Below are positions 1 through 13,562 of a stretch of 64,000 nt of DNA, piece by piece (position 1 is the stretch's first letter; each line of letters starts with the position of its first letter). Location: assembly GCA_020226215.1 (NCBI GenBank), contig CM035232.1, positions 18,326,316-18,390,315 on the forward strand, given 5' to 3'. The translations under genes were made by a program, and so were the position numbers. The notes beneath the pieces are model-generated. The model was given only the letters and a program-made list of their open reading frames with translations. It made no database searches and was not told the DNA's origin. This stretch comes from Sindora glabra. Lineage: Eukaryota > Streptophyta > Magnoliopsida > Fabales > Fabaceae.

Positions 1-1250
1 TACAAAAATATTGAATAAAAAGTGTTAAATCAACTTTTTCAAGTTTAAATTAATTCTAAATGGGTATTAAATTGAGTTGAAGTAAGAAAGCAAAAATTAC
101 ATACAATGCAAACGAATTTTAATTAAATTTTGAACAAAAAATGATTTAGGTGAATAAAATATTAACAATTGAAAATATATATAAATGAATTACAATACCT
201 AAAATTATATATAAATTAAATAAAAAATAAAATTTCAAACAAGTAAATTGTAGTTTTCCAATGTAAAAGCATTGCTTTAAAAGAAAAAACCGTTCTAGCA
301 AACACGCGCACATCTTGTGAACAATTTTGTAGAAAGCAAAATTTCACATATTGAGAGTGCAATTTGATTTTATATAGAATAATACATGTTGAACACTCAA
401 AGTGAATATTGCCCCTATAATGGAAAATGCATGCAAAACAAAGCACATCCAATCTTAATTCATAAATTAATTAATTAATTATGCAATAAATGAATTACTC
501 TAAACAAAAAATATATATTTCTATGGTAAATTGTATAGTATAAAAATAAAAAATAAAAATAAAATCATTCCTTAATTTCTGACATCTTGTTCCTTTGTAG
601 ACTTTGCAATTTAAATAATCCCGTTGATTAAGATGGCTGCTTGAAACCTACCTGCCGGCCGAAGAACGAGAGCCCTATCTTTGTTTTTTTAAAATCAAGT
701 TCAGAAATGAATAAAGAGATATGGTTCAAAATTCATTCAATTTTTTATCTTGTCAAATTTCATTTCTCAAGACAAAAGATAGAATCAACCAAAAACTATT
801 TAGCAATGCAATAATATTCAATTTTATTGAAAAAAAATTTACTCCATATTCTATTTGGATTGAAACTCCAGTTTTGCATGTATACATTAAGGTCTCGTTT
901 GACACACTTTAGAAAATTTAGTGTAAGATAGATTATATAATTAAAACTTATATAACATTTAGAGATTTCAAATGAATTTTGTAACATATTTGAATGTCTC
1001 CTCTCTTGTATATTTAATTTCATATAAAATTATTTATTTCTGAAAAAAAAAGAATAAGAATATTATACTATTCTATACTACTGTACACTATGTTAAAAGG
1101 GACCTAAGTAAATTATCATTCCTAATTATTTTTAAATTTTAACATATAAAAATTTATTATTTTTATATAACATAAATTCTGTATTAAATTTCAATGTTTT
1201 TTTTTCCCCATTAAAAGAGAACCATGTTCTGAAAACCACGATAATGCCCA
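1..1250. other. AT-rich intergenic DNA, no gene seen
   Basis: Only short, low-complexity open frames are present, with no recognisable protein motif. The stretch ends just upstream of the transcribed region of the glycosylase gene and may include its distal promoter. I see no repeat with defined ends. Confidence 0.6.
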
Positions 1251-1259
1251 AGACTGAGT

Positions 1260-2206
1260 AAGTAAAACCCAAAGTCCCATGTTTCACTCATCCGCTCTTT
1301 GTTTCTCTCACTTCATCTCTTTCAACTTTTATTAGAGCTAAAAAAGCCTGGTTTCTTCGATCAAACGCACCTCTTTTCAACATTTGAGTTATTTTCTCAG
1401 TACTAGAGTTAAACCCTCTTCCCCCGCATTTTCCTGCATATTTTCTTGGCTGTTCTCCGGGAAAAAAGGCCCCATGAGAGCTGCAAAGGAATGTGTCAGC
1501 CTTTTTCTCCATGTGACTGAAAAAAAAATTTAAGCGACACGGTTTGAAGACCTTGCCTTTTCTTTTTGAGGTTGCAGAGTGCTCTCGTTTTCCATAATGC
1601 AGGATGGAATCTCAGAGTTTCGAGGCTCTCCGAATCTCATTTTCTCAGTTAGCCGCAAATATAGAAATGCCACTCTTCTGTAGGTCCATTTAAACCCTGA
1701 CTTTGTTCTAAAAGTTGAACTCAACTTGCACTGACTTCGATCACACTCTGCTTGTAAATCCTATTGGCTTCGTGCTTCTGGGTCTCTGGCTGATTTGAAA
1801 TCTGGGTATGATAGAAATGGGGTTTATTTGCTCTTGAAGTGACTGTTTCTGAATGGCCTTTGACGGTGTAGTTGGGTGATTTGAGGTTTTTGAGAGATAC
1901 CCGAGTAGCTGTGACTACAATTAGGGCATTTTGGTGGTAAAAATCTGAGATCTGTAGTGGAATTGTAGTGAGCGTTCATCACTGTGTACCTGGTATTAGA
2001 TAAAATTTGATATCGGTGCGAGTTCAGTTGTCCCTAAACGGCATACAGAGTTTGGCTTTGAGAGAATGGAGCTTTCAATGAATTTCTTTATGTGATGGAC
2101 AATTAGAGCTTGAAGAACCCACTGGGCGGTAATTGGTGAGATTGGAATCTTTAAGCTGTTTCTTTCAGTTCAGAGAGTTCTGAAACCAAAGTGATTGGAT
2201 TCATCA
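1260..2206 (+). promoter_or_regulatory. Probable 5' UTR and core promoter of the glycosylase gene
   Basis: Base composition becomes more balanced from about 1260, with pyrimidine-rich stretches (1290-1400) typical of plant leaders. A splice-acceptor-like polypyrimidine tract ending in CAG lies just before 2171, which suggests a 5'-UTR intron. I could not fix the donor or the transcription start. Confidence 0.4.
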
Positions 2207-5125
2207 ATGTCGGGAGCTCCAAGGTTGAGGTCTATGAATGTTGCTGATTCAGAGCCGAGGCATGTGCTTGGACCAGCCGGAAATAAGACAGGATCATTAT
2301 TGACTTCTAAGAAACCAGCTTCAAAGCCGCTCAGGAAGGCTGAGAAGTTGCAGGACGAGGTCGCATCAGCTAAAGAGATGAAATCCCATAAGTTTTCTAC
2401 AATGGTTACTTCCTCGCCTAAGTCACATTCTACCAGTGTTCCTTCAGTACTCCGCCGGCATGAGCAGTTATTGCATTCTAATTTGTCTCTGAATGCTTCG
2501 TGTTCATCTGATGCTTCTACAGATTCATTTCATAGCCGAGCATCTACAGGCAGGTTGACTCGGTCAATTAGCATGGGCAGTAGAAGGAAGCCTTATGTGT
2601 CAAAGCCAAGAAGTGTTACTTCTGACGGGGCTTTAGAATCTCCACCTGATTGTTCAGAATCCAAGAAGAGGTGTGCCTGGGTTACTCCAAATACCGGTTT
2701 GTTATTCTTCTTTGACTTTTCCAAGTTATTGAGAAGAGCATTCATCACCGATATTGGATTAAATCCATAATATTATCATGCTGTTTTCATTAATTCTAAT
2801 ATGTAGCGTAAGTTTCTTCTAAAATTTAAATTACTCTCATACTTTTTCACAAGGTAGTTTATTTTGATTTGTCTTGTTTTTCTTAAGATTCTTACAAGTA
2901 TTAAGCTGATCATTGCTCAATTCTCATTGACCTGAATACAAAATTTTAGTCCTTGGACTGAGACTGTACCTTACAGCAAATTTCTTCATTTGGATATACT
3001 TTTCAGAACCGTCACATTTGGTTTTTTATTTTACAGTTTTCCATTTCAGTTGTCAAGCAGTATGAACTCTTTTTTTGATGTAAAAAATCTTTCGTAATAT
3101 TTTGATACCCTTCCAATTGTTTGAACTTGCAAATATATGTTCGATATTATGGGTCGTAAGTCTTCACCTATATACGAGAAGAAGTGCATTGAATATGTGG
3201 CTTCCTCCGTAAATATCTGTTGATATTTTTCCCGTTGAGGAAATGAGATACCCAAGTAAATAGGTGGTATGAACCTGACATATGTTAATGCCAATAAAGC
3301 TGAATGTGTCAATTCCAGCTGTCAATGCCATGCCTCTGATAAGAAACCACAACCATACTTGCTTTATGCTTTAGGCTTGATTATGCTATATTCAAGTTGT
3401 GTTTACTAAAGTTGTTCGCATGTTGACATTAGAACCATGTTATGCTGCTTTCCATGACGGAGAATGGGGTGTTCCGGTGCACGATGACAAGTATGTGTTA
3501 CACAATATTTGGTTCTGTTATATTGATATAAAAGATGAATTTACCAGATGTTTTGCTTGACGCTCTTTATGTCACTGTAGGAAACTGTTTGAACTTATTG
3601 TACTTTCAAGTGCTTTGGCCGAACTCACTTGGCCAGCGATTCTAAGCAAAAGGCACATTTTTAGGTATTTGTTCTGTATAAGTTACCATGTGGCTTTTAC
3701 TTATACATATCTTCAATTTAAACTGCTTCTATGAAAGTTTCATCCTTGATAGCCTTGTTCTTGGATTTCTTCTCATTATTTTAGCTAACAAGGTTTTTTG
3801 CAGGGAAGTTTTTGCAGACTTTGATCCAGTTGCTGTTGCAAAGTTGAATGAGAAGAAGATGATGGCCCCAGGAAGCACTGCAAGCACCCTACTTTCTGAA
3901 GTTAAATTGCGTGCTACAATTGAGAATGCACGTCAAGTAGCAAAGGTAGATTATTATTTTTTCTTAAACTATTGAACCTGTTTGTATAAAACCTGAAGAC
4001 TTTTGGGTTGGTTCATATTATTTTGACTGAGACCATGGCTTGCAGCCTCAGTTTTATGTTATTCCCACAACCTAAAGCCCACGTGTCATTTCTTTGTTGG
4101 GTCATATCTATCTGAATTTAATCCAATGTATATGGGACAACATAGTGATTTTACCTGCCAAACCAAGTGGCATTTAGTGCTACCTTATGCAAACTAAAAA
4201 TATAAATCAGATTCCTTGGGGGTTTTAACATGTTTTATCCTTAGGAGGTTATGCTAGCTTAAAGAGAAATCATATAGTTGATATCTTGAAAGTTTGGTAT
4301 CATATTCTTACTGGTTGCTTTAGTTGTGCCTGAAGTCATTATCAGTGCCACTTTATTCTTATAAATGTGACCATTGCACAGCCAATTGAACGAGTTAGAC
4401 TTGGTGTTTAGTGATCGATTGATCAGGTAGGATAGGTAATAAAGGTAATTGGATTGTGGTCCTGATCCTTATTTAATATGCATGACCCATATGGGACAAA
4501 CTATGTTATAACCTTCCCAGCAGCCTGAGCTGTAGTAAATTAGCTTGCAAGAGTGATGTATGACCTAATTATTCGGATTCTTTAACCTGCCAGTTGGCTT
4601 ACCTGTATGTCCCAATTCATCAATCAGACTGATGCTTTTCCAACCATCTATCACTACTAAAATTCTCTTTTCTACTGAACGGCCATAATTGCATATTGCA
4701 TTATGGCTATGATTACCGTTGCCACTAACTTCTTGCAGGTTTATTAATGCCAGGTTAAAGACGAATTTGGGTCATTTGACAAGTATATTTGGAGTTTTGT
4801 GAACTGCAAGCCCATCGTTAGCAAATTCAGATATTCTCGCCAAGTTCCTGTAAAAACACCAAAAGCAGATGTGATTAGTAAAGATCTGGTGAGAAGAGGA
4901 TTCCGGAGTGTGGGTCCCACCGTCATATACTCCTTCATGCAGGCTGCTGGGCTTACAAATGACCATCTCATCAGTTGCTTTAGATTCCAGGAGTGTATAG
5001 CTGCTGCGGATGGGAAGGAAGAAAACTGCATCAAGGGCCATGCTGGAGAAAAGGAGAGTAGTGACGATGTGATGGAATCAGAACTGTCCATAGCCATTGA
5101 TGATTTAAGTTTCTCCTCAGAATGA
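2207..5125 (+). CDS. DNA-3-methyladenine glycosylase I (Tag family), five exons, 381 aa
   Basis: Base-excision-repair enzyme of the HhH-GPD/Tag family, expected to remove alkylated purines such as 3-methyladenine, probably in the nucleus. Exons are 2207-2696, 3433-3490, 3581-3664, 3804-3945 and 4754-5125. All introns are GT-AG and the sum is 1146 nt including TGA. The first ATG (2207) follows an in-frame TTG and starts a Ser-rich extension of about 155 residues, typical of plant members. The Tag zinc ligands can be placed: Cys156 in the CAW motif, His171 in FHDGEW, and His329/Cys333 in HLISC. Trp200 matches the conserved Trp of the base pocket. The position of the E. coli catalytic Glu38 is Ser192, in LSSALAELTW. 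The C-terminus after about residue 345 is acidic and Ser-rich. The T-rich sequence ending in CAG just before 2171 looks like the acceptor of a 5'-UTR intron. Family assignment is firm; substrate range is inferred. Confidence 0.95.
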
Positions 5126-7499
5126 TGTTTTTGCACTTCACATTGTCAATTGATTTGAGTACTGCCTGGTCGTAGATTGAGTAATGATGGAGGGGGAATT
5201 TGTGTATAAATTCTATAATTCCCTAGACATGATGAATTCTTAGATTGTAGATTACTGAAAGCAGAAGTGAAATGAAATCAACTGGTACTAATTGGTGTAC
5301 AATTTTTTGTACAGTTTAAAGATCAGTGGTTAGAATTTCGTTGAAACTAGTGACAGCAGGGAATAAATAGCTAACGAATCTCAAGCTGTTCATTCAGTCA
5401 TCATCTAAATATATGACTATACAGTAGAAATCCAATGGGGGTTGATGCGGGACTTGTTGATTCCCTGTTCAGTAGCAAGCAATGCGTTGTAAAGTTAGTA
5501 ACTAGAAGTGAAAGATCAGTCCCACATATAATGGATGACAACCATACGACATTGCCTCAATGTTCCATTGTCCCCTTTTAGCAGGGAGTACTCCTTGATA
5601 GACGTATGTGCAGAGTTTTGGTTAGAGATCGCCAACCGCTGTGGGGTCCTGCTGTTCTATGCGTTAATACCCAGAGCAGTGACATTTACGCACTTTTTTT
5701 TTCCCATTTACTATTACTTAATTTTGCAAAAATTACTTATTTTATTTACAAATATTGCTGTCGTAAGTTATTTTTCACTTTCTAAGGAAGTTGTCATGAA
5801 ATTATCAAGTACTTTTAGGTCAAATAACATATGGTATTGTTTGATGAAGGTGAATCATCCTCCTCCGAAACTTCAAATGTTACTATTAACTGATATTAGT
5901 GGGATCCTTGGCCATAAAATCATTTCTATATAGTTTTTTTTTTCTCTTGAGCTTAGGCCCTTGTAATTAATTAAAAAAAAAAACATTGTGCTAAAGCGTC
6001 CTATTACTCGAAGTAAAAGTTGAAATTTAACACTATATTGAAATATTTTCCTTGCGGTACTCTTGTGTATTCACAATAATAATGGAGAAATAGTGGTCAA
6101 CACGTGTACCTTCCACTGGCTCTTTCTTTTCGGTCTCAGACTTATCTCAAATGGCTGGAAAATTTTCATGAGACCGTAGTACCCTTCAAAGCTCTCATGG
6201 CAAGGACAACGCAGCTAAGACGCTTTGAAGTTTGATTCTTCTTCACATCATTTGTGCGACGGAGATGCAGCTAAGGCGTCAATACGCATTCTCGATTTCG
6301 ATTTTTCCTTTAGGCAACAAGGATGCTTCTCAGCATCTAATGAACAACATCATTTGTCCCACATCCTATGTTGCTTGCTGATGTGTCTTCTCATAGTAAT
6401 TCGGGCCATTTTTCGATTTGTGTGTCTTAAGGGCTATTTCGTATCGTCAATTATATACTTCCATTCGACCTGATTCGTAAGATTTGATGAGCCATTTGAA
6501 TGATCGGAGAGATCGCTAAGTCTCGCATTAATTAAATTTAGGAAAAAATGCATATTATCTTCATAAAATTTAGTCGAGTGATGATAATATTATATAAATT
6601 TTAAAATTCTGAATTAAATCTTTCTAAACTCCAAAGAAGAAAAAAGTGAAAATATTAAGTTTACGATTAAATTAATAGTAAAGACATCATCTTTTATTTT
6701 TTTCATTCTTCCTTTCTTTTCCACCATGTCTTCTTTACTAAAATTTGCATGTGATAGAAACAAAGTTCAAGATTAACTAATTTATACATTTTTTTAACTA
6801 AAAAATGAAAACTAAACTAATAGAATCAATATCTACTTAAGTTATAAAATTTCTGCAAAACAAAAAAAAAAAATCATCAGATTTCTTCTAACATGTCTCT
6901 ATAGACAAATTTCATTTAATGAATTTTGAATAAACTTTAAAATTTACTTGCATCATCTTACAATTTGCAAAATAGCTAATATTTCTTTTTGTTTTGTGTA
7001 TTTATAATTTTTTATAGTTGGCTTTATTCCATTTACTTTAAATCACAATAATATAAGCCTTCACTTGCCCCATTTACGTTACTGTAACATAATCTTATAG
7101 GCTTGAATTATTTTTACATAATTATCATTCATTTGTTCTTTAATTCTTTTTAAACTTATATCATAACTACAATTCATAAGATGTGTCTTTGTATGTATAA
7201 GAGTTGTACAAATTAAATATAATTATCCTTCTTGTTTTAAGAGAAGGAAGGAGGAGGAAGAAAGATAGAAGATGAGATCATTGCCACTAGTTTTAATAAC
7301 AAATTTAACGATTTTACTTTTTCCTAAAGTTCAAAGAGTTTAATATAGGATTTCAAAGTTCATGTACCATTGTTATTATTTGGGAAAACTTTATGAAAGT
7401 GATGTGTCTCTTAAATTTAAATACGATATATAAATCACTAAGCTATTTAAACAAAATTTGACTAATTTTTTATGTCACAAGTTTTGATGCTAACAATAG
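5126..7499. other. Intergenic DNA downstream of the glycosylase gene
   Basis: It contains the glycosylase 3' UTR and then a moderately GC-rich stretch (about 5440-6520) with two unremarkable open frames (5535-5933 and 6225-6473) that show no recognised domain. A CACGTG G-box core lies near 6101. From 6530 to 7499 the DNA is AT-rich without structure. I see no gene I can support. Confidence 0.5.
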
Positions 7500-7552
7500 T
7501 GTTGATTTTAGAGCAGAAAATTTTTAGAAAAAATGGAGATCAAATCTTACTT
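7500..7552 (-). repeat. Remnant of the 3' LTR of the minus-strand Copia element
   Basis: About 50 bp match the LTR end at 13580-13632, sharing for example TTGATTTTAGAGCA and TTTTTAGAAAAAAT. The LTR homology stops where the reverse transcriptase codons begin, in the LGMEV motif near 7545-7560. This marks a deletion junction. Confidence 0.75.
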
Positions 7553-8340
7553 CACCTCCATTCCCAGAAAAAAAAAAGACATCAAGCCAAGGTCCGTCAT
7601 CTCAAATTCTTGGAGCATTATAGCTTTAAATTCCTTTATTAGCTTCTCATCATTTCCTGTTACAAGTAAGTCATTAACAACTATGGTTAAATTAGCATAT
7701 GTCAGTTTCACATATAATGTAGCTTTACTTGAACTTTTAATAAATTTAAGGTTTTGAAAATAATCATCAATTCTATAGTACTATGGCCTAGGGGCTTGTT
7801 TAAGACCATACAAGGCTTTTTTTTGCTTGTAGACTTTCTCTTCCTGTCCTTTGACTTGACATCCCTATGGTTGCTCCACAAATATTTCTTCCTACAAATA
7901 ACCATTTAAGAAAGGAGACTTTACATCTAAATGATAAATTTTCCATCCTTTATGTGCAGTCAAGGCAAGCAATATTTTGATTGTATCAAGACAAGCAATT
8001 GGAGTGAAAGTTCTTGAAAAATCTATTTCAAATGTTTAAGCATATCCCTTCACCACTAATCTGGCCTTGTATTTATTTATAGATCCATCTGCATTAAATT
8101 TGGTTATATAAACCCATTTGACTTCTATAGGGCTGTTTGTGTTGCAGTCTGTTCACTAGTTCCCATGTGTCATTTTTTTCAATCATTCTAAGCTTTTCTT
8201 TCATAGCATCTATCCATTTATCATCCTTTTCAACTTCTTTAATGTCATGACCTAATTTTAAGATATTGTGATTGGTGTAAAGATATCTAATTAGCATAAA
8301 TCCATTAAGTAAATACCTTTACATGCCTTGACATTTTACA
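7545..8340 (-). pseudogene. Reverse transcriptase relic of the minus-strand Copia element
   Basis: Fragments in shifting frames match the Copia reverse transcriptase: WIDAMKEKL and KNDTWELV (about 8150-8230), DVKSPFLNGYL (about 7910), ALYGLKQAP (about 7800), VNDLLVTGN in place of the YVDD box (about 7675) and FFLGMEV at the 3' end. The catalytic Asp pair is altered to N-D. The frame is broken by stops and shifts, and the RNase H domain is absent. Confidence 0.85.
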
Positions 8341-11120
8341 ACTTTCTCACTACTTCCACTATTATGCATATAGTAGGAAAATACTTATAGTTATATAAGC
8401 ATTGAAATACAAATTGATACATGTAATAAGAGAAATATAAACATAAGTTTAGAGAGCATACAAAATATGATACTATTTGTATATATATAACACTCTAAAA
8501 AGGAGTATTCTTTGACATATAAACCAAACTATCTCATAAACTTTTCCTTTGGCACGCCTTTATGGAGTAGGGAAAGGGTTCAGTACATATGTCAATTTGC
8601 TTCATTGGGACCATGTCAACATCTACAAAAGAAATAATACACATGAGTGTGAGTAATAAAAATTACTCAATGAATGGCTATTTCCCATTTTTTTAAGAGT
8701 TTTCATCATAACAATTTAAATATATGTCCATACATTCATATATTCATCACATAATAAATTCTTAATAATACTTTCTTTAAAATGATATTTATTCAAATTA
8801 TTAAACTAAATAGCTATAGTTGGTATTGAGATTTTCTTCCTTATAACTTCAGTCCCCCTTTATATCCTTCTTTTTAGAAACAAGTTGCATAAAGAATACA
8901 TATTTTTCCATACATAATAAATAAGTATCAAACTATCATAGGCATCAACTAAAATGGGACAGCCATAATTGTTTTATTAGTTATTTTAACAACAAATATA
9001 GCATATGATATTTCAAAATTAAAATCTATTTGAATAACAAGTGTGTGATATTAATTCAAAACATACTTCACTAGTCCACAAGTCTTATTAGGCCATAAAA
9101 GGGGTATTCATAAGTAAATCCCTTTTTCACCATTTAAACTCATTCTAACTTTTATTAAAAATTTATCTAAGGCCCTTGACATCTTATTAACTCATTGTGA
9201 ATCATCAAAAGTCAATTATATTACACCATTATGGTTCTTTACTACTATTCACATAGAAGTGAAAGCATATTCTCAAAACAAGACTAGCATGGAGTGTCAT
9301 GTAATGGAAGGGTCTTTTTAATATTCGAAACATTTCCATAAATTACCAAATTTTACTATAGCATCCCTAACATGTCAAATAATGAATAATTCAATTGTTG
9401 TACAACTAATTTTGTGAGTTTCACCATGCACCAAAAGCATAAACTTAAAGCTATGATATTGGGACAACACTGGAGCTGTTATAACAAATTTATCATTTGG
9501 ACAGTTAAATCAACTTCGATTGCCACCAAATTTTGACACAAACTTGGTAACATCCTAAATAACATTCCCCTGAAGTTTTATAATTTTTCTCAATCATGTG
9601 ATGGATCAAATAATTGAAAATGCGAGACTACACTCACAGGGTCTAGAATTAGGACTGCACTAGAGCACTTAAAATAGAAAATATTGTTGGATAACCAAAT
9701 GAGCTTCAAATATCACCAAATTTGGCCATGAGTTTCCTAACATATGGAAGGGCGAGTATACCAATTTTCATAAATTTTATCATTTGATTGTCTAAATACC
9801 CTAAGAACAGAAGCAAAATTTGTAAATGTCCTATTTTGACTTCATTTCTCCTAGGCTCTTAAACATTCACTTTTTACAATCTTAAAATTTTTCAAAAATT
9901 TTCAAAATCCTAACATCATTTTTGACATTAAAAGACTAAAAATATAAATTTTATCATTTTCTAATCCTTAGTTCCATAGAGTAACAAAAAAATAAGGTAT
10001 TATCCATTCTTCCGATTTGCATCTATTGTCATCAAGACTCAATAAATCTTCCCCTACCAATGTTAACTTTAAAATGCTAATCCAACAATATCCTAGTATC
10101 ATCAAACAACATTAAAAAGAGTACAAAACTAAAATCATGTCTTCATACATGGCCACGCACAAAAATCACAGCAATATCGTCATAAATCATCATATTCATC
10201 ACTTTCCTTGGGAAAACTCTAAAGAAAAGAGGTAGTTGCCACTCACCTCAACTTCTTGAATTCCTAAACTTGTAAAAACCTCTTTGAACAGCATAAGAAT
10301 AATTTTGATAAAATAAATCAAATTTTAGCAGTTTAGGAGAAGAATTAACCATGAAAACATGAAGGAAGATAAAGAAAATCCTAAATTACCTTGCTAGAAT
10401 TGAAGAGCTAAGTTGGAAAACCCCTTGAGTTATGTGAGGAAATTGAAAATCCTTGTGAAGAAAGCTGGAGAGTGCACCTTTTTTTTATTGGTTTATAGGT
10501 AGGAAAATATGCAAAAATTTACCATAAAACCCTATATATATAAAGCACTAAAATTCTTAAGCTTTCAAGGTAGGTTTCCTTGTTAGAAAGTGGTAGAATT
10601 CTCCTTCATGATGGCAGCAGATGGGATCACATTTTTACTGGTCAAAATTAGAATATTTTTTCCCCAAATCAAATTAAAATGAGCCAAATAAATTGCTTTA
10701 GAAAAATTACTAACAAATGCCTTTAATTTTGCAAGTATTTACCAATTACCTATGGTTTTTATACATTTGGGCCTTCCATTTGTGGGCCTGAATTTTTCTA
10801 GTTTAAAGGTCATATTTGAGCCCAAAATATCAAATTAAATTAGCCTAACTAATTTAAAATGATTTATTTCAAATTCATGCCCAATCTCTAGGTTTGAACT
10901 AGGTAAATTTTTGATTATTCGAGATCTTAATTTTCTATTGAACTTTTATAAAATTTTTCCAAATCTAATATTGAGATTTTTATGGTATTTTGACCTATAC
11001 TAATGCCAAATATAAGTTTGACAAAAATTCTGGATAGATATACCTTAAATCTATCTCTACAATTCAACTAAATTTCACTTAATTTTATTACTAAGCTTCT
11101 ATTATAGTAATGTCCTATTT
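8341..11120. other. About 2.8 kb unclassified AT-rich insertion in the Copia coding region
   Basis: Copia coding similarity stops near 8300-8340 and resumes near 11100-11160. Between them I see no protein motif on either strand. The interval has a gene-like regulatory look in places: a TATA stretch near 10530-10540 and splice-like sequences read on the - strand. It could be a solo long LTR or another non-autonomous element. I could not define termini or a target duplication. Confidence 0.5.
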
Positions 11121-12330
11121 AAATTTTCTTAATTAATTTTTTTGCTCCATTGGAGTATTAAATTTAAATTTTGCAGGTTCTAGGACAATAATATTGCTTC
11201 TTTCATAATTTTCAAATAATGGCCTTGTACCTCTGATAGTTATATCATCTATATATCATGAAAGTGTTGTGGAATTTCTAGAAATTATTTCTTTATTAGC
11301 TCTTCCTAACTCCATTATTTGTCCTCCATGAATTTGACATCTCTACTTATAAGAATTTTTTCATTTTGTGGTTAAAATTTTTTGTAAGCTTTGAAGTGTT
11401 TCTATATCCAATGAAGACACCTGATTCAACCTTTTTTATCAAGTTTATCTCTCTTAACATGTGGTATATAAGAAAAATAAACACAATAAAAAACTTTAAT
11501 GTTCTATAAATCTGGTTTATGACCAAATTAGGCTTCGAATGGAGTTTTTTTCAATAGAACTCTAGTTGGCAGCCTATTTAGCAAGAATACAATGATGTTT
11601 GCAACCTTTACCTATACCTTTCTTGGTAGTTTCTTTTCTTGTAGCATATTCCTTATCATTTCCATAATACTTCGATTTTTTCTCTCACTTGCATCATTTT
11701 TGTTATGGGGTGTAAGATGCAGTAAGTTTATGCTCAATACTAGCTTTTTCACAAAATTTATTAAAGGCCTTATTTATATATTATTTCTCATTATTTGATC
11801 TTATTATATGCAACTTACAATTACTTTAATTTTTCACAAGAGCTTTGTATTTCTAAAATATATTAGTAACTTTAGATTTGGATTTAAAGAAATAAATCCA
11901 ACAAAATCTAGTGTAATCATCAATAAATGTAATATAATGTTTATTACCATTTAAAGATAGTATTTTTTGAGGTCCTCCAACATCCCTGTGCACCAACTGT
12001 AGCTTATGTATTGCTCTCTATCCTATTTGTAGGAATGATTTTCTAACTTGTTTGCCATATTAATAGGCTACATAATCAACTAGCTTGTTTTCACGTAATG
12101 ACATACTTTTCACCAGGGCATGTTTCTGCATGTATAAAAGTCCAACATGATGGAAATGTTTGAGCCTCCTGTACCATAGTTCAGCATTGCTTACAGTGCT
12201 TGAAAAAGCTATTTACTCCTCCATTAGATTTAGAGTATAGATTTTAGTTTTTATTTTCACTTTAAATGCATATATGCCTTTTGCATATTTGATCAAGCAT
12301 TATTTGTCTTCAAATATGACTTTGAAGCCT
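11090..12330 (-). pseudogene. Integrase and GAG-pre-integrase relic of the minus-strand Copia element
   Basis: Read on the - strand, the GAG-pre-integrase segment (around LWYRRLKHF, about 12165-12180) is followed by broken integrase sequence. A linker contains ILISRDVKFME near 11330-11360, the usual Copia motif after the integrase core. Multiple stops and frameshifts make it non-functional. Confidence 0.75.
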
Positions 12331-13557
12331 TTTGCAACTAGTTGAGCAGCACTAAGCAAGTTTTGGTCAATGTCCGGCACATATATAACACTATGATGTA
12401 CTTCAAACTTGTTAAACTCTCTATAGCCATTGTTTCTTTTCCCTTGACTAAAATGAAATCTCCATTTTCAATTTTTACCTTGGAAACTATAATTTTGTCA
12501 AACTCTATAAAGAGTTTCTAGTCATTGGTCATATAATTTGTATAGTCATTGTTTATCAGCCAAAAGTCATTGGAATTGTTGCTTGTAGCAAAACATGTTG
12601 CAACAAAAAAGTTACTCATCTTGTTACTACTCTATGGACACTTTTGCCTTCTTAGGTTGAGACTTATGGATCCAATCCACATGCCCTATATTACCATACT
12701 TTTTGCACTTGACATGGGCCTTTACTAACATTTTCTCTAAGGGTGATTTGTTTTTTTGCAATGTGGATAAGGTGGAAAGGTTTCATCTTGCTGCTTATTG
12801 GAGACTTCAAGTTTCTTGTTATTCTTCCTCTTGTTGTTCTTCTTGTCTTTGCCTCCTTTTGAGTTTTATGCTTTTATATGGAAAGCATATTGTACTATCT
12901 TCTCTTGTCTCTTCATTCTTTTCTATTCCTGTGGTTGCAAAGCATTCACTAACTCTCCCAAAGAGATACTTAACAAGTCCTTAAATTCTTCTAATGAAGA
13001 TATTTTTTATTCATATTTTTTAGGTATACTAATAAGTATTTTTTTGCATAATTTTTTCATCAAAAAAAATCCTTCCCAAGAAGTCATACCTTGTTAACAA
13101 TGCTTAGCAACCTGTCAGTGTAGCCTTTGATAGTTTTTGTCTCCTTTATGCTCTATATCTCAAATTCTCTTATTATGTTAAGCACCTACATGCCTTTGGT
13201 TCTTTCACTGCCTTGATATTCAATTTTGAGACAATCCTAAATATCCTTGGTAGACTGTAGATTCATAATTCTTGTAAATATTACACTTGACACAATAAAA
13301 AAAAGATAAGCTTTAGCTTTGGACTTCTTCATCTTCCTCTCTTTGTGATTCTTTAGTTGTGCCATTGTAGGATTAGCTGGTAATGGATGAATTTCATAAT
13401 TTTTTTCTACAACCTCCCAAAGATCTAATGCTTCAAGATAGATAGTTATTCTAATAACCCAAGCTTTGTAGTTGTCACCATCAAAAACTGGTGGTGCAAT
13501 AGTTATAAATGATGTATCAATCTCTATTATAGGTTCACTCAACTTACAGGCCCTCAA
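12330..13557 (-). pseudogene. gag, zinc knuckle and protease relic of the minus-strand Copia element
   Basis: The gag start region (13557-13237, 106 codons open) contains PPVFDGDNYKAWVIRI, the typical N-terminal gag motif of plant Copia elements. A degenerate CCHC knuckle (about 12690-12720) has lost its second and third Cys. The downstream protease-like region ends in VPDIDQNLLSAAQL. The frame between them is broken. Confidence 0.8.
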
Positions 13558-13562
13558 GATAA

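Noticed and set aside
4744..5136. Minus-strand open frames opposite the last glycosylase exon
   Set aside because: The plus strand encodes the conserved Tag C-terminus in phase with upstream exons, so the minus frames are fortuitous.
12703..13097. Plus-strand open frames of 93 and 99 codons
   Set aside because: They are antisense shadows of the minus-strand Copia gag and protease region.
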